A DNA stretch of 64,000 bases from an uncultured Bacilli bacterium (GCA_934102215.1 CAKOSH010000001.1:186001-250000); one strand, 5' to 3'; counted from the first letter of the stretch, positions 8,345 through 17,144 are shown. Notes: generated by a model from the sequence alone, not told the origin. Numbers and translations are program-made.

Positions 8345-9283
8345 ATGAAGAATAAAGTAGGAATAACAATTATATTTATACTATTGATAATAGTATTATC
8401 ATTATTATTTGCAGCATTTATATACAAGCTAGATAAAAAATCATTAAATGAAGGTTTTTATTTACTTGGTGAAAATGAAATAACAGTTGAATATGGTAAT
8501 AAATATGATGAACTTGGTTATGCAGCAATAGTTAATGATGTAGATTATCATAGCAAAGTGATAGTTGAAAATAATGTTGATGAAACTAAACTTGGTGAAT
8601 ATGAAGTTAATTATTATCTAACTGTAAAAAGACTTAAAAAGAGTTTAACTAGAAAAGTAAAAGTAGTTGATAACATTAAACCAGAAATAAGTATTATTGG
8701 TGATAAAGAAATAGTATGTACAGTTAAATTAAATGATTGTGAACTTCCTAAATATCAAGCAACTGATAATTATGATGGTGATATTACAAGCAATGTAACA
8801 ATAGAAAATGGAATTAATAATGATAAAAAAGGTACATATGAAGTAAAATATAAAGTTAAAGATAGTAGTGGTAATGAAGCAGAAGAAACAATTAAAGTAC
8901 ACATAAAGGATAAATTTGAACACACATATGTAAATGTTTCAATATCAAAACAAAAATTAACGTATTATGTTAAAAATAAAGTAGCATTAGAAACAGATGT
9001 TACAACAGGTAAAAATAATGCTACTAAAACAGGTAATTTCAAAATAAGAAATAAAGTAAGAAACACATATTTAACAGGTAAAGATTATAAATCATTCGTT
9101 AAATATTGGATGGCATATTCAGGAAATAGTTATGGAATACATGATGCATCATGGAGAAATAAATTTGGTGGAAATATATATAAAACAAATGGAAGTCATG
9201 GCTGTGTTAATGTTCCAACAAATATGGCAGCAAAACTTTATAGCATGATAGAAATAGGTACACCAGTTTATATTAAAAGATAA
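8345..9283 (+). CDS. L,D-transpeptidase (YkuD) with N-terminal Ig-like domains
   Basis: A predicted membrane-anchored peptidoglycan cross-linking enzyme making 3-3 links or attaching proteins. An N-terminal TM (about 5-27) is followed by two DUF5011-type bacterial Ig domains (about 35-105 and 110-185, with the D-N-Y-D-G-D-I-T signature in the second). The YkuD domain (about 195-312) carries H-D-A and the catalytic S-H-G-C-V-N, with Cys at about 287. No ribosome-binding site precedes the ATG; an extended -10 box lies 6 nt upstream, suggesting a leaderless mRNA. Confidence 0.9.
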   Translation: MKNKVGITIIFILLIIVLSLLFAAFIYKLDKKSLNEGFYLLGENEITVEYGNKYDELGYAAIVNDVDYHSKVIVENNVDETKLGEYEVNYYLTVKRLKKSLTRKVKVVDNIKPEISIIGDKEIVCTVKLNDCELPKYQATDNYDGDITSNVTIENGINNDKKGTYEVKYKVKDSSGNEAEETIKVHIKDKFEHTYVNVSISKQKLTYYVKNKVALETDVTTGKNNATKTGNFKIRNKVRNTYLTGKDYKSFVKYWMAYSGNSYGIHDASWRNKFGGNIYKTNGSHGCVNVPTNMAAKLYSMIEIGTPVYIKR

Positions 9284-9316
9284 AATACAAAATATAATGA
9301 TAAGTACTAAAAGTAA

Positions 9317-9345
9317 TTGCATTTCAAAAATATATATGTTAATAT
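9317..9345 (+). promoter_or_regulatory. Likely promoter of the uracil uptake operon leader
   Basis: TTGCAT (9317-9322), 17-bp spacer, TAATAT (9340-9345) with an extended TG-N. This would give a leader of about 155 nt before the permease. Confidence 0.5.
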
Positions 9346-9363
9346 TTATTAGAGGTTAAAAAT

Positions 9364-9453
9364 ATGAGAGAATTGAAGTCAAGAAAATTAGTTATTTTTA
9401 AAAAGAAATGTACTAATACTATTGATTTTAATTCTTTTTTAAATTCTCATTGA
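9364..9453 (+). CDS. Putative leader peptide (29 aa) overlapping an attenuator
   Basis: A short open frame starts at ATG 9364 behind AGAGG and ends at a TGA (9451-9453) inside the terminator stem-loop. The peptide is basic in its first half with no domain. The position, with the stop inside the terminator of a pyrimidine-salvage operon, is what a transcription-translation-coupled attenuator would look like (pyrBI-type precedent). Whether it is translated is unproven. Confidence 0.35.
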   Translation: MRELKSRKLVIFKKKCTNTIDFNSFLNSH

Positions 9454-9475
9454 TTTATTCAATGAGATTTTTTTT
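9445..9475 (+). terminator. Leader terminator (attenuator) before uracil permease
   Basis: An 8-bp perfect stem TCTCATTG/CAATGAGA with a 7-nt loop and eight T. It lies between the likely promoter and the permease gene, so it should control read-through. I could not identify a PyrR binding loop or a competing antiterminator by eye. Confidence 0.75.
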
Positions 9476-9508
9476 GACCTAATTTATTGTTTTAGAAGGA
9501 GGAATAAA

Positions 9509-10786
9509 ATGAAAAACAGTAAAATGTTACTCGATGTTAATGACAAACCACCATTACTAAAATGGTTATTATTATCACTACAACATGTGTTTGCAATGTT
9601 TGGAGCTACAATATTAGTTCCAATACTCGTAAACAAAGCAGCAGGAAGTGAAGTATTATCTATACCAGTTGCACTAATCAGTTCTGGAATAGGTACATTA
9701 ATTTATATAGTATGTACTAAAGGAAAATCACCAGTTTATTTAGGAAGTTCATTTGCATTTATTACACCGATGATTGTAGCATTCGCTAAAAGTGGAAAAG
9801 AAAGCGTATTTACAGGAATTATGGCAGTAGGACTCGTATATGTTTTAGTTGCATTAATAATTAAAGCAGTTGGTAAAAAATGGATTAATAAATTACTTCC
9901 ACCAATTGTAGTAGGACCAATGATTATGATAATAGGACTTTCACTTGCACCAACTGCTATAGAAGAAATAGGTCTTAACCTAGAAAAAGTTCCATGGAAA
10001 AATATAGTTGTTGCACTCATATCATTTTTAACAACAGGAATACTTGCAGTAAGAGGAAAAGGATTTTTAAAAGTAATACCATTTTTACTTGGTATGGTCG
10101 CAGGATACATTTCATCTATAATACTTGGTATGGTAAATCTAAAAGAAGTTTTTGAAACAAGTTTTATAGCTGTACCTGATTTTTACATACCATTTGTTCA
10201 TTATAAATTAAATTTTTCAGCATTGCTTACGATAGCACCTATAGCATTAGTTACAATATCAGAACATATAGGCGACCATAAAGTATTAAGTGAAATAATA
10301 GGAAAAGATTTAATAACTGACCCGGGTCTTGATAATACACTACTTGGAGATGGAATAGCAACATTTACAGCAGGCTTAATTGGTGGACCAGCAAACACCA
10401 CTTATGGAGAAAATACATCAGTTGTAGGTATGACTAAAGTAGCATCTGTATGGGTAATAGGACTTGCAGCAATAATAGCAATTATATTTGGATTTCTAGG
10501 ACAATTAACAGCAATCATATCATCAATACCTAGTCCAGTTTTAGGTGGAGTATCAATATTACTTTATGGATTTATATCAGTAAATGGACTTAAAATATTA
10601 ATTCAAAATAAAGTAGATTTCGAGAATACAAAAAACGTAATAGTAGCATCATCAATGTTAGTTCTAGGACTTGGAGGAGCAGCAATATCAATAATGACTA
10701 AAAATATGTCAGTATCAATATCAGGAATGAGTCTTGCAGCACTTGTTGGAATATTATTAAATCTATTTATAAAGGAGAGAAAATAA
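9509..10786 (+). CDS. uraA: Uracil permease (UraA/PyrP, NCS2 family)
   Basis: Proton-coupled uracil uptake carrier of the NCS2 family. 425 residues with about 14 hydrophobic segments. Visible family marks are L-Q-H-V-F-A-M-F-G-A-T near the N-terminus, the E-H-I-G-D-H motif with a substrate-binding Glu (about residue 250), and G-G-P-A-N-T-T-Y-G-E-N in TM10. GAAGGAGG precedes the ATG. The stop directly abuts upp, which converts imported uracil to UMP, so the pair forms a salvage operon. A terminator in the leader suggests attenuation by pyrimidine supply. Confidence 0.93.
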   Translation: MKNSKMLLDVNDKPPLLKWLLLSLQHVFAMFGATILVPILVNKAAGSEVLSIPVALISSGIGTLIYIVCTKGKSPVYLGSSFAFITPMIVAFAKSGKESVFTGIMAVGLVYVLVALIIKAVGKKWINKLLPPIVVGPMIMIIGLSLAPTAIEEIGLNLEKVPWKNIVVALISFLTTGILAVRGKGFLKVIPFLLGMVAGYISSIILGMVNLKEVFETSFIAVPDFYIPFVHYKLNFSALLTIAPIALVTISEHIGDHKVLSEIIGKDLITDPGLDNTLLGDGIATFTAGLIGGPANTTYGENTSVVGMTKVASVWVIGLAAIIAIIFGFLGQLTAIISSIPSPVLGGVSILLYGFISVNGLKILIQNKVDFENTKNVIVASSMLVLGLGGAAISIMTKNMSVSISGMSLAALVGILLNLFIKERK

Positions 10787-11413
10787 ATGAAAGAAATTAT
10801 ATTAAACCATCCACTTGTAACACACAAATTATCAATTTTAAGAAATAAAAATACAGGAACAAAAGAATTTAGAGAAATAATAAGTGAAATATCTACATTA
10901 TTATGCTATGAAGCAACTAAAGATGCAGTTTTAGATAAAACAATAATTGAAACACCACTTGAAAAATATGAAACAGAAAGTTTAAATGAAGATAAATATG
11001 CATTTGTACCTATTTTAAGAGCAGGTATGAGTATGGTAGATGGTATAATTAAAGTAATACCTAATGCTAAAATAGGACATATTGGATTATATAGAAATGA
11101 AAAAACTTTAGAACCAGTAGAATATTATTATAAAATGCCAGATAAAATTGAAAATAGAGAAGTATTTGTTCTAGATCCAATGCTAGCAACAGGAGGAAGT
11201 GCAATAGCAACAATAAACAAATTAAAGAAAGATGGAGTTAAGAAAATAAAATTTCTATGTATTATAGCTTCTCCTGAAGGATTAGAAAATCTTAAAAAAG
11301 CACATAAAGATATAAAAATATACTGTGCTTGCAAAGATAGATGTTTAAATGATAAAGGCTACATTTTACCAGGACTTGGAGATGCTGGAGATAGAGTTTA
11401 CGGAACAAAGTAA
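10787..11413 (+). CDS. upp: Uracil phosphoribosyltransferase
   Basis: Converts uracil and PRPP to UMP. 208 residues, the standard length. The PRPP-binding loop reads V-L-D-P-M-L-A-T-G-G-S at about residue 128. The uracil-binding C-terminus with G-Y-I-L-P-G-L-G-D-A-G-D-R is intact. The start codon immediately follows the permease TAA, with the ribosome site (AAGGAGAG) inside the permease end, indicating coupled translation. Confidence 0.96.
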   Translation: MKEIILNHPLVTHKLSILRNKNTGTKEFREIISEISTLLCYEATKDAVLDKTIIETPLEKYETESLNEDKYAFVPILRAGMSMVDGIIKVIPNAKIGHIGLYRNEKTLEPVEYYYKMPDKIENREVFVLDPMLATGGSAIATINKLKKDGVKKIKFLCIIASPEGLENLKKAHKDIKIYCACKDRCLNDKGYILPGLGDAGDRVYGTK

Positions 11414-11448
11414 ATAATACAAAAACATATTTAAAAAAATAAATAAAA

Positions 11449-11457
11449 TGATATAAT
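11449..11457 (+). promoter_or_regulatory. Extended -10 (TGA-TATAAT) 6 nt before ATG, predicted leaderless start
   Basis: Perfect TATAAT (11452-11457) with TG-N, 6 nt before ATG 11464, and no ribosome site in the gap. Confidence 0.65.
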
Positions 11458-11463
11458 TAAGTT

Positions 11464-12096
11464 ATGATAAAGAAAATATTAAAAGAAAATTATATATATA
11501 TAATAATTATAATACTTCTTATTATAACTTTTTTAATTGTTAAAAATACTAATTTATATAGTAAAGCTGTAGATATCGATTACAGTGTTATAGAATTCAT
11601 GGGAAATCATGTTGACAAAAGATTAACAGCAGTATTTAGTTTTTTAACTAATTTTGGTGATTGGTACATACCATCTTTAATAATCGTGTGTATTTTATTG
11701 TTTGTAAAAAATAGATGGTATTTTACATTACTTACGGGTAGTTATGCAGTATCAGGTTTAGCAGTATTAGTAACAAAACTACTTGTAAGAAGACCAAGAC
11801 CTTTAGTAGCACTAATTGAAATACCAAAAAGTTATAGTTTTCCAAGTGGACACACATTAACATCAATAGTATTTTATATGGTATTATGGCATTTACTTAC
11901 AAAAAACACAAATACTTTTAATAAAGTAATATTCTTTATATCATTTATTTTACTTGCTATATTAATAGGATTCTCAAGAATATATCTTGGAGTACATTTC
12001 TTTACAGATGTAATGGGAGGCCTTATATTAGCAATACCTTGCACATTAATGTGCATAAACATAATTAATAAAAATTTTGAGGATAAATTAAAATGA
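11464..12096 (+). CDS. PAP2-family membrane phosphatase
   Basis: Integral membrane lipid-phosphate phosphatase of the PAP2/BcrC class, acting on phosphatidic acid, PGP or undecaprenyl pyrophosphate. Six TM helices and all three catalytic motifs are visible: K-L-L-V-R-R-P-R-P, S-F-P-S-G-H-T and S-R-I-Y-L-G-V-H-F-x-x-D. 210 residues. It overlaps the patatin-like gene by 4 nt (ATGA), so the two lipid-acting enzymes are coupled. The start appears leaderless. Confidence 0.9.
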   Translation: MIKKILKENYIYIIIIILLIITFLIVKNTNLYSKAVDIDYSVIEFMGNHVDKRLTAVFSFLTNFGDWYIPSLIIVCILLFVKNRWYFTLLTGSYAVSGLAVLVTKLLVRRPRPLVALIEIPKSYSFPSGHTLTSIVFYMVLWHLLTKNTNTFNKVIFFISFILLAILIGFSRIYLGVHFFTDVMGGLILAIPCTLMCINIINKNFEDKLK

Positions 12097-13154
12097 GAGG
12101 ATTAGTTTTAGAAGGTGGAGGAGCAAAAGGTGCTTATGAAGCAGGAGCCATAAAAGCTCTTCAAAAAAAGAAAATATATTTTGATGGAGTAAGTGGCACA
12201 TCAATAGGTGCAATAAACGCAGCGTTCTATGCTGAAAGAAATTTAACAGGATTATATAAATTATGGGAAAGCACTTATAGTAGTGAACTATTTGGTATTG
12301 ATGGAGAATTTCTAAATAACATTTCTCATTTAAAGTTTAAAAAATCAGAAATTAAAAAGAATAAAGAAAGTATAAAATCAGTAATAAAAAACTTTGGAAT
12401 AGATACTAAAAATATAAGAATATTATTAAATAAATATATCAAAGAAGATAGAATTAGAAAATCTAAAGTTGATTTCGTACTTGTAACATTTAATATTAAT
12501 GACTTAAAACCAGTGGTAGTACATAAAAATGATATACCAAAAGGTAAAATACAAGAATATATTATGGCAAGCGCATACTTACCTGGTTTTAAATTTGAAA
12601 AAATAATAGATAACAAATATTATATAGATGGTGGAATATATGATAGATGTCCAGTTAATGAATTAATCGATTCAGGATATGATGAAATATATGTAATAAA
12701 AGCATGGCAAAATAAACTAAAATATAAAAAGAAACCAGGAGTTAAAATACACGAAATAAAGCCAAGAGAAAATTTAGGTTCAGTTTTAGTATTCACAAAA
12801 GAAGTATCAACTTATAGAATGAATCTAGGCTATTTTGACACATTAAAATATCTCAATAATTTAGATGGTAAAAAATACTATTTCAAACACTATAGTGATA
12901 AATATTATGATAATCTATTTGATAAAATAAGCTATAAAAAAATAATAAAAAAATATAGTAACAATATTGTACCTAAATCAAATAAAGATTTTATTATCAA
13001 AATAATAGAAAAAGTATGTATAGAACTAAATATAGAAAGATTTAAAATATATAACACACCATATCTTCTTACTAGACTTAAATATAAAATGATAGAAAAA
13101 AGAGAAAATTACTATTATGACTTTATCAAAAATATAAAAGTTGATTTTGAATAA
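12093..13154 (+). CDS. Patatin-like phospholipase (RssA/YqhO type)
   Basis: Predicted cytoplasmic acyl hydrolase with a Ser-Asp dyad. It has the oxyanion-hole loop L-E-G-G-G-A-K-G-A-Y-E at the N-terminus, the nucleophile elbow G-V-S-G-T-S-I-G-A (Ser at about 38) and the dyad D-G-G-I at about residue 176. 353 residues, with a Lys-rich helical C-terminal half. It is translationally coupled to the PAP2 phosphatase, so a joint role in lipid turnover is plausible. Confidence 0.87.
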   Translation: MRGLVLEGGGAKGAYEAGAIKALQKKKIYFDGVSGTSIGAINAAFYAERNLTGLYKLWESTYSSELFGIDGEFLNNISHLKFKKSEIKKNKESIKSVIKNFGIDTKNIRILLNKYIKEDRIRKSKVDFVLVTFNINDLKPVVVHKNDIPKGKIQEYIMASAYLPGFKFEKIIDNKYYIDGGIYDRCPVNELIDSGYDEIYVIKAWQNKLKYKKKPGVKIHEIKPRENLGSVLVFTKEVSTYRMNLGYFDTLKYLNNLDGKKYYFKHYSDKYYDNLFDKISYKKIIKKYSNNIVPKSNKDFIIKIIEKVCIELNIERFKIYNTPYLLTRLKYKMIEKRENYYYDFIKNIKVDFE

Positions 13155-13251
13155 AAATATGCTGATTTTCTAATGATAATGCTTTCTTAATTATCCTTGA
13201 ATTATACAAATTATTGTGGTATCATTAAAGACGTAGGGAGATGTCTCTTAA

Positions 13252-13968
13252 ATGATAAATTTTATAGTTGTAGATGATAATAATATGCATCGTAAAAAAG
13301 TAAGTAGTATTATTATATCAATCATGATGAAAAACAAGATTAGTTTTGATATCCAAGACTTTTCTGATTTTGACTCTAACTTATTAGAATATTTTAAGAA
13401 TCCAAAGCCCAATTCCATTTATATTTTAGATTTAGAACTTCCTAGTGGAGATGGCATAGATATTGCTAGAAAGATTAGGAATGAATATAATGACTGGACT
13501 AGTCCTATAATAATTATAACAGCCCATACATCATTATATTATCAGGTTTATAAACAAAGATTACAAATATTAGATTTTATTGGAAAAACAGACAATATAG
13601 AAAAAAATTTAGATGAGAACATAGCAATATGTTTAAGAATGCTGAATATGGATAGAATATATAGATTCACATATAAAAATACTGACTATACAATACCTAT
13701 AAATAATATAGATTATATACAAAGAGATGATAGAAGAATTAAAATTGTTTGTAAAAATAATATCTATTATACAATTGATACAATAAATTCTATAAAAGAT
13801 AAGTTTCCATCATATTTTCTCTTATCATTAAAAGGAACTTTAATTAATATGAATAACATTGTTAAGATAGATTGGAATATTAATAAAGTGTATTTTAAAG
13901 ATGGATTAGAAGAATATGTAGTATCAAAAAGTCACAAAAAGGAAATAGATAATTATGGAAAATATTGA
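13252..13968 (+). CDS. agrA: LytTR response regulator (AgrA-like)
   Basis: Response regulator with a receiver domain (about 1-125) and a LytTR DNA-binding domain (about 135-235). The acidic pocket is V-D-D-N near the N-terminus and the phospho-acceptor is I-L-D-L-E-L-P (Asp about 60). The effector domain shows the I-D-Y-I-Q-R-D-D-R-R-I-K-I signature. In agr systems this protein activates agrBD transcription by binding direct repeats. It overlaps the kinase gene by 14 nt. The adjacent agrDB genes are on the opposite strand and convergent, unlike the staphylococcal agrBDCA order. Confidence 0.88.
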   Translation: MINFIVVDDNNMHRKKVSSIIISIMMKNKISFDIQDFSDFDSNLLEYFKNPKPNSIYILDLELPSGDGIDIARKIRNEYNDWTSPIIIITAHTSLYYQVYKQRLQILDFIGKTDNIEKNLDENIAICLRMLNMDRIYRFTYKNTDYTIPINNIDYIQRDDRRIKIVCKNNIYYTIDTINSIKDKFPSYFLLSLKGTLINMNNIVKIDWNINKVYFKDGLEEYVVSKSHKKEIDNYGKY

Positions 13969-15241
13969 TTATATAGTATTATACATATCTGGAATTATTT
14001 CATTGCTACCAATGTACATGGGATATTCTTTTATAAGTGGAAATAAATTTGAATTTACATTAAAAAATATAATATTAGTTTTAATATCAACGGCCTTATT
14101 TGTACTAAACACATGCTTTAATATTATTGTGAGTAAAACATTGATTAGTTTCTTTATATTTGTAATATTTAGTAAGTTAGTATTTCATGATGATATGAGA
14201 ACAACTATATCTTCAAGTTTACTATACTTCTTAATAATGTTATTTAGTGAGTTTATGCTTACTGCATTTATAGTAGTGATTACAAAATTTACATACTTAG
14301 AATTTAATAATAATGGAATCGTAAAAGGCTTATTTACAATTATTGTTTCTGCAATTACTTACTTCACATGTAGATTTAAATTTATTAAAAGAGCAAATGA
14401 TAAATTAATAGAATTATCTAAAAATAATTATGTCTATCTTTTATTAATTTTTCTAACTATAACATTTGTAATAACTTTATCAACAAAACTTGCAATTGAT
14501 TATAATTATCAAAAATATATTTTAGATGTTATAGTACTTATAATATTTGCATCTATATTATTATTTGCACTATTTAAAAATTATAAGGCAAATAAGGAAA
14601 GTGATGAAAAAGAAAATTTATTAGAGTTCATATCTAAATACGAAAAAATTATTGATGAAAATAGAATTAATAAACATGAAATGCTAAATAATTTAATCAT
14701 TTTAAGAAGTTTTAAGAATAAAAATTCAAAAGAATATAATAAAGTATTAGATGACTTAATTGTTACTTATGATAATAATAGTGATGCTTGTGTTAAAAAC
14801 ATATCTAAACTTCCAACAGGTTTAAAAGGAATACTATATTATAAAGTAAATGACATGAGAAAGAAAGGAATTAATCTTAATATCAATATATCTAAAAGAG
14901 TTTCCTCACCACTTGAAAAATTACCAGCGGATGAATATGTAATATTGTCAAAAATATTAGGTATAGTTATGGATAATGCACTAGAAGCATCACTAAAAAG
15001 TGAAGAAAAAATAATAGTGATAGAAGTATTTGAAGAAGCTGGTAATGTAATAATTAGTATTGAAAATACATATTCTATTAAAGTAAATATTAACGATTTA
15101 AAGAAAAAGAATTTTAGTACAAAGGGTAAAAATAGAGGACTTGGTTTATATATAGCAAATATACTTCTTAAGAAAAGTAAACATATAACAATGGAACAAA
15201 AAGCAGAGGAATTATTTACAACTATAATCACTATAAAATAA
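13955..15241 (+). CDS. agrC: AgrC-like quorum-sensing sensor histidine kinase
   Basis: Six or seven TM helices (about residues 5-210) form a peptide-sensing membrane domain. A short coiled linker leads to the phospho-acceptor helix R-I-N-K-H-E-M-L-N-N (His about 241). The ATPase core follows, with N-box V-M-D-N-A-L-E-A and G-box G-K-N-R-G-L-G-L-Y. This is the HPK10/AgrC class that detects thiolactone or lactone peptides. It is expected to sense the AgrD peptide encoded just downstream on the other strand. 428 residues, typical. Confidence 0.9.
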   Translation: MENIDYIVLYISGIISLLPMYMGYSFISGNKFEFTLKNIILVLISTALFVLNTCFNIIVSKTLISFFIFVIFSKLVFHDDMRTTISSSLLYFLIMLFSEFMLTAFIVVITKFTYLEFNNNGIVKGLFTIIVSAITYFTCRFKFIKRANDKLIELSKNNYVYLLLIFLTITFVITLSTKLAIDYNYQKYILDVIVLIIFASILLFALFKNYKANKESDEKENLLEFISKYEKIIDENRINKHEMLNNLIILRSFKNKNSKEYNKVLDDLIVTYDNNSDACVKNISKLPTGLKGILYYKVNDMRKKGINLNINISKRVSSPLEKLPADEYVILSKILGIVMDNALEASLKSEEKIIVIEVFEEAGNVIISIENTYSIKVNINDLKKKNFSTKGKNRGLGLYIANILLKKSKHITMEQKAEELFTTIITIK

Positions 15242-15270
15242 TAAGAAGGAATAAATTTTAAAAGGCAATA

Positions 15271-15299
15271 AAAAACTATTCTTAATTGAATAGTCTTTT
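15271..15299. terminator. Bidirectional terminator between agrC and agrD
   Basis: Stem ACTATTC/GAATAGT with A-run on the left and T-run on the right. It can terminate both the agrA-agrC and agrB-agrD transcripts, which converge here. Confidence 0.7.
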
Positions 15300-15309
15300 A
15301 ATTTGAAAA

Positions 15310-15426
15310 TTATAATAATGATTCAGGCATTTCTGGTTCATCCCAAACACCAAATATACATCCAGTTGTTGCAGTAGCAGCAATAAAGCTTCCTACAAAA
15401 GCAGCGATAGTAGCAAATAATTTCAT
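15310..15426 (-). CDS. agrD: AgrD-like autoinducing-peptide precursor (38 aa)
   Basis: Encodes the signal precursor. The N-terminal part is an amphipathic/hydrophobic leader (residues 1-20), followed by T-G-C-I-F-G-V-W and the conserved acidic tail D-E-P-E-M-P-E-S-L-L, which AgrB-type proteases cut. The tail is the hallmark of AgrD. Cyclisation of Cys23 to Trp28 would give a six-residue thiolactone ring, one larger than the staphylococcal ring of five. A GGAGG ribosome site lies 8 nt upstream and the ATG overlaps the agrB stop by one base. Confidence 0.87.
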   Translation of the reverse strand: MKLFATIAAFVGSFIAATATTGCIFGVWDEPEMPESLL

Positions 15427-16034
15427 TAATTATTCCTCCTTTCTTGATAATTTAAATAATTATTATATGTTAATCCAAATAGTTTATAACTAATTGGTAA
15501 AACCATAACCATTTCTAATAATATTGCGAAAGTTAATGTATTTGATAAAATATTATCTTTAATAAATACATTAATCATAGTATAAATACTAGCTATTAAA
15601 ACAGTAATTATTTTATACAGTATTCTTTTCTTTTTGTGAATTAATGGTCTCTTTTTTGTATCAGCTGGACTATATATTAATAATAATATAGTACCTATTA
15701 CTGAAAGAATAATATTTATATATTTAGGAATCAATACTACTTTTAATAAATATGGAAATGGTACTAATATTAATAATGAAATAATCCAACACTCTTTAGT
15801 GTTTTTAGCGTGTAATCCAAATCCAGTAAGTCTTAATATTCCATAAAATAGAAATACGAGTGACAACTCTTTAGAAGTTTTAAGTAATATTGATATTAAA
15901 TAAATAACTACTATTTTTGTAAGGGTTAAATATAAAGATTCAAGACCATATTTTATTTCACAAAGTTTTTGTTCTGTAAAATCTTTATTGTTCTTAATAT
16001 TTAACATAACATTATTAATTATTACTTCCTTCAT
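15426..16034 (-). CDS. agrB: AgrB-like peptide-processing membrane protease
   Basis: Integral membrane cysteine protease that removes the AgrD C-tail and cyclises the peptide. It shows R-L-T-G-F-G-L-H-A-K-N-T-K-E-C with the catalytic His and Cys seven residues apart (about 76 and 83), and the signature Y-S-P-A-D-T-K-K-R-P-L at about 121. Four to six TM helices; 202 residues is usual. AGGAGGG precedes the ATG. It is co-transcribed with agrD and convergent to its presumed sensor and regulator. Confidence 0.93.
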   Translation of the reverse strand: MKEVIINNVMLNIKNNKDFTEQKLCEIKYGLESLYLTLTKIVVIYLISILLKTSKELSLVFLFYGILRLTGFGLHAKNTKECWIISLLILVPFPYLLKVVLIPKYINIILSVIGTILLLIYSPADTKKRPLIHKKKRILYKIITVLIASIYTMINVFIKDNILSNTLTFAILLEMVMVLPISYKLFGLTYNNYLNYQERRNN

Positions 16035-16046
16035 ATCCCTCCTTAC

Positions 16047-16110
16047 GCTTACATCATAATATATTTTTAAGTATTATTATTAAATATGTTTTTAAATGTT
16101 TTAAAGTTGT
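16047..16110 (-). promoter_or_regulatory. Candidate agrBD control region with repeated TTTAAA motifs
   Basis: Read on the minus strand, three A/C-C-x-TTTAAA-like units follow one another within about 35 nt. They are ahead of a TATTAT box and the agrB ribosome site. LytTR regulators bind spaced direct repeats, so these are candidates for the response-regulator site. The region is extremely AT-rich and the match to the known LytTR consensus is poor. Confidence 0.3.
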
Positions 16111-16274
16111 AATATTTTGTCGAATTATGTAATTTTATATGAATATTTTTGCGATTATGCATTAAAAATATACTTTAATGATTTAAATAAAAATAATTTT
16201 TATTTTGTAGTAAGATTTTCAATGTAAGGCAACAAAGATAACACTTGAATTAATAATAAGAAAGGTGGTGTGTT

Positions 16275-16496
16275 ATGAGCAGAGGTCGTGTTAAATGGTT
16301 CAATAATGAAAAAGGTTATGGATTTATTGAATATGAAGGACTTGTAAACGAAGACATATTTGTTCATTATTCAGCAATTGAAAAAGAAGGTTATAAAACA
16401 CTTAGTGAAGGTCAATTAGTTGAATTTACATTAATTGAAACTGCAAAAGGTAATCAAGCAATCAATGTAAGAGAAGTAAAACTAGCAACAGTTTAA
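16275..16496 (+). CDS. Cold-shock domain protein
   Basis: Single OB-fold nucleic-acid-binding protein of 73 residues. It has RNP1 (K-G-Y-G-F-I-E) and RNP2 (D-I-F-V-H-Y), acting as an RNA chaperone. AAAGGTGG precedes the ATG. It has a 5' untranslated stretch of up to about 200 nt and its own terminator at 16495-16519. The upstream region is shared with the divergent agrBD operon. Confidence 0.95.
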   Translation: MSRGRVKWFNNEKGYGFIEYEGLVNEDIFVHYSAIEKEGYKTLSEGQLVEFTLIETAKGNQAINVREVKLATV

Positions 16497-16519
16497 ATAC
16501 ACGAAGTTTGTGTATTTTT
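16495..16519 (+). terminator. Terminator of cold-shock gene
   Basis: 8-bp stem AAATACAC/GTGTATTT, 7-nt loop, then a T-rich tail. Confidence 0.75.
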
Positions 16520-16605
16520 ATTTTGTAAAATATTTGTGATAATTTGACACTTTTGTAGAATATTTATTTAATATATGTTATCCTTTAATTAGGAGGATGA
16601 TGTAA

Positions 16606-17133
16606 ATGAGATATAATATTCGTGGTAACAAAATAGATGTTACAGAGGCTATTGATAATTACATTAAAAGTAAATTATCTAGATTAGATAAGTATTTAGA
16701 TGATAATGATGAAGTGGAGGCTAAAGCTATAATTTCAGCTCGTGGTAAAGATCAAAAAGTTGAAGTTACTATATGGAGTGGTAAATATAACATAAGAGCT
16801 GAAGAAACAAGTGAAGATTTATATGCCGCTATAGATTTAGTTATAGATAAATTAGAAAGACAATTTAAGAAATATAGAGGTAAACTTTCAAGTAAGAAAA
16901 ATAAAGTAAATATGGATGCAACTATTGATGCATACTTTGAAGTACCTGAATCTAACGAAACGATTGTTAGAAGAAAAGAAGTATTCCTAAAACCAATTGA
17001 TGAAGAAGAAGCAATAACACAAATGGAATTGTTAGGACATACATTCTTTGTATTTAAAAATGTTGATACAGATAAAATAAATGTTGTATATAAAAGAAAT
17101 GATGGGGATTATGGAATTATAGAAGCAAATTAA
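16606..17133 (+). CDS. hpf: Ribosome hibernation-promoting factor, long form
   Basis: Binds the 30S decoding region and drives 100S ribosome dimerisation in slow growth. The N-terminal S30AE/RaiA domain covers about 1-100 (M-R-Y-N-I-R-G-N-K-I-D-V-T opening). A short linker leads to the C-terminal dimerisation domain (about 118-175, with the R-R-K-E-V-F-L-K-P-I/M-x-x-E-E-A signature). 175 residues is typical of the long form. It lies directly upstream of secA but is separated from it by a terminator and a new promoter. Confidence 0.95.
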   Translation: MRYNIRGNKIDVTEAIDNYIKSKLSRLDKYLDDNDEVEAKAIISARGKDQKVEVTIWSGKYNIRAEETSEDLYAAIDLVIDKLERQFKKYRGKLSSKKNKVNMDATIDAYFEVPESNETIVRRKEVFLKPIDEEEAITQMELLGHTFFVFKNVDTDKINVVYKRNDGDYGIIEAN

Positions 17134-17144
17134 TATAGTTATTT

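Noticed and set aside
16111..16274. Structured 5' leader RNA (cold-shock thermosensor) before the csp gene
   Set aside because: The leader is long enough, but I could not find a convincing conserved box or stable fold by eye.
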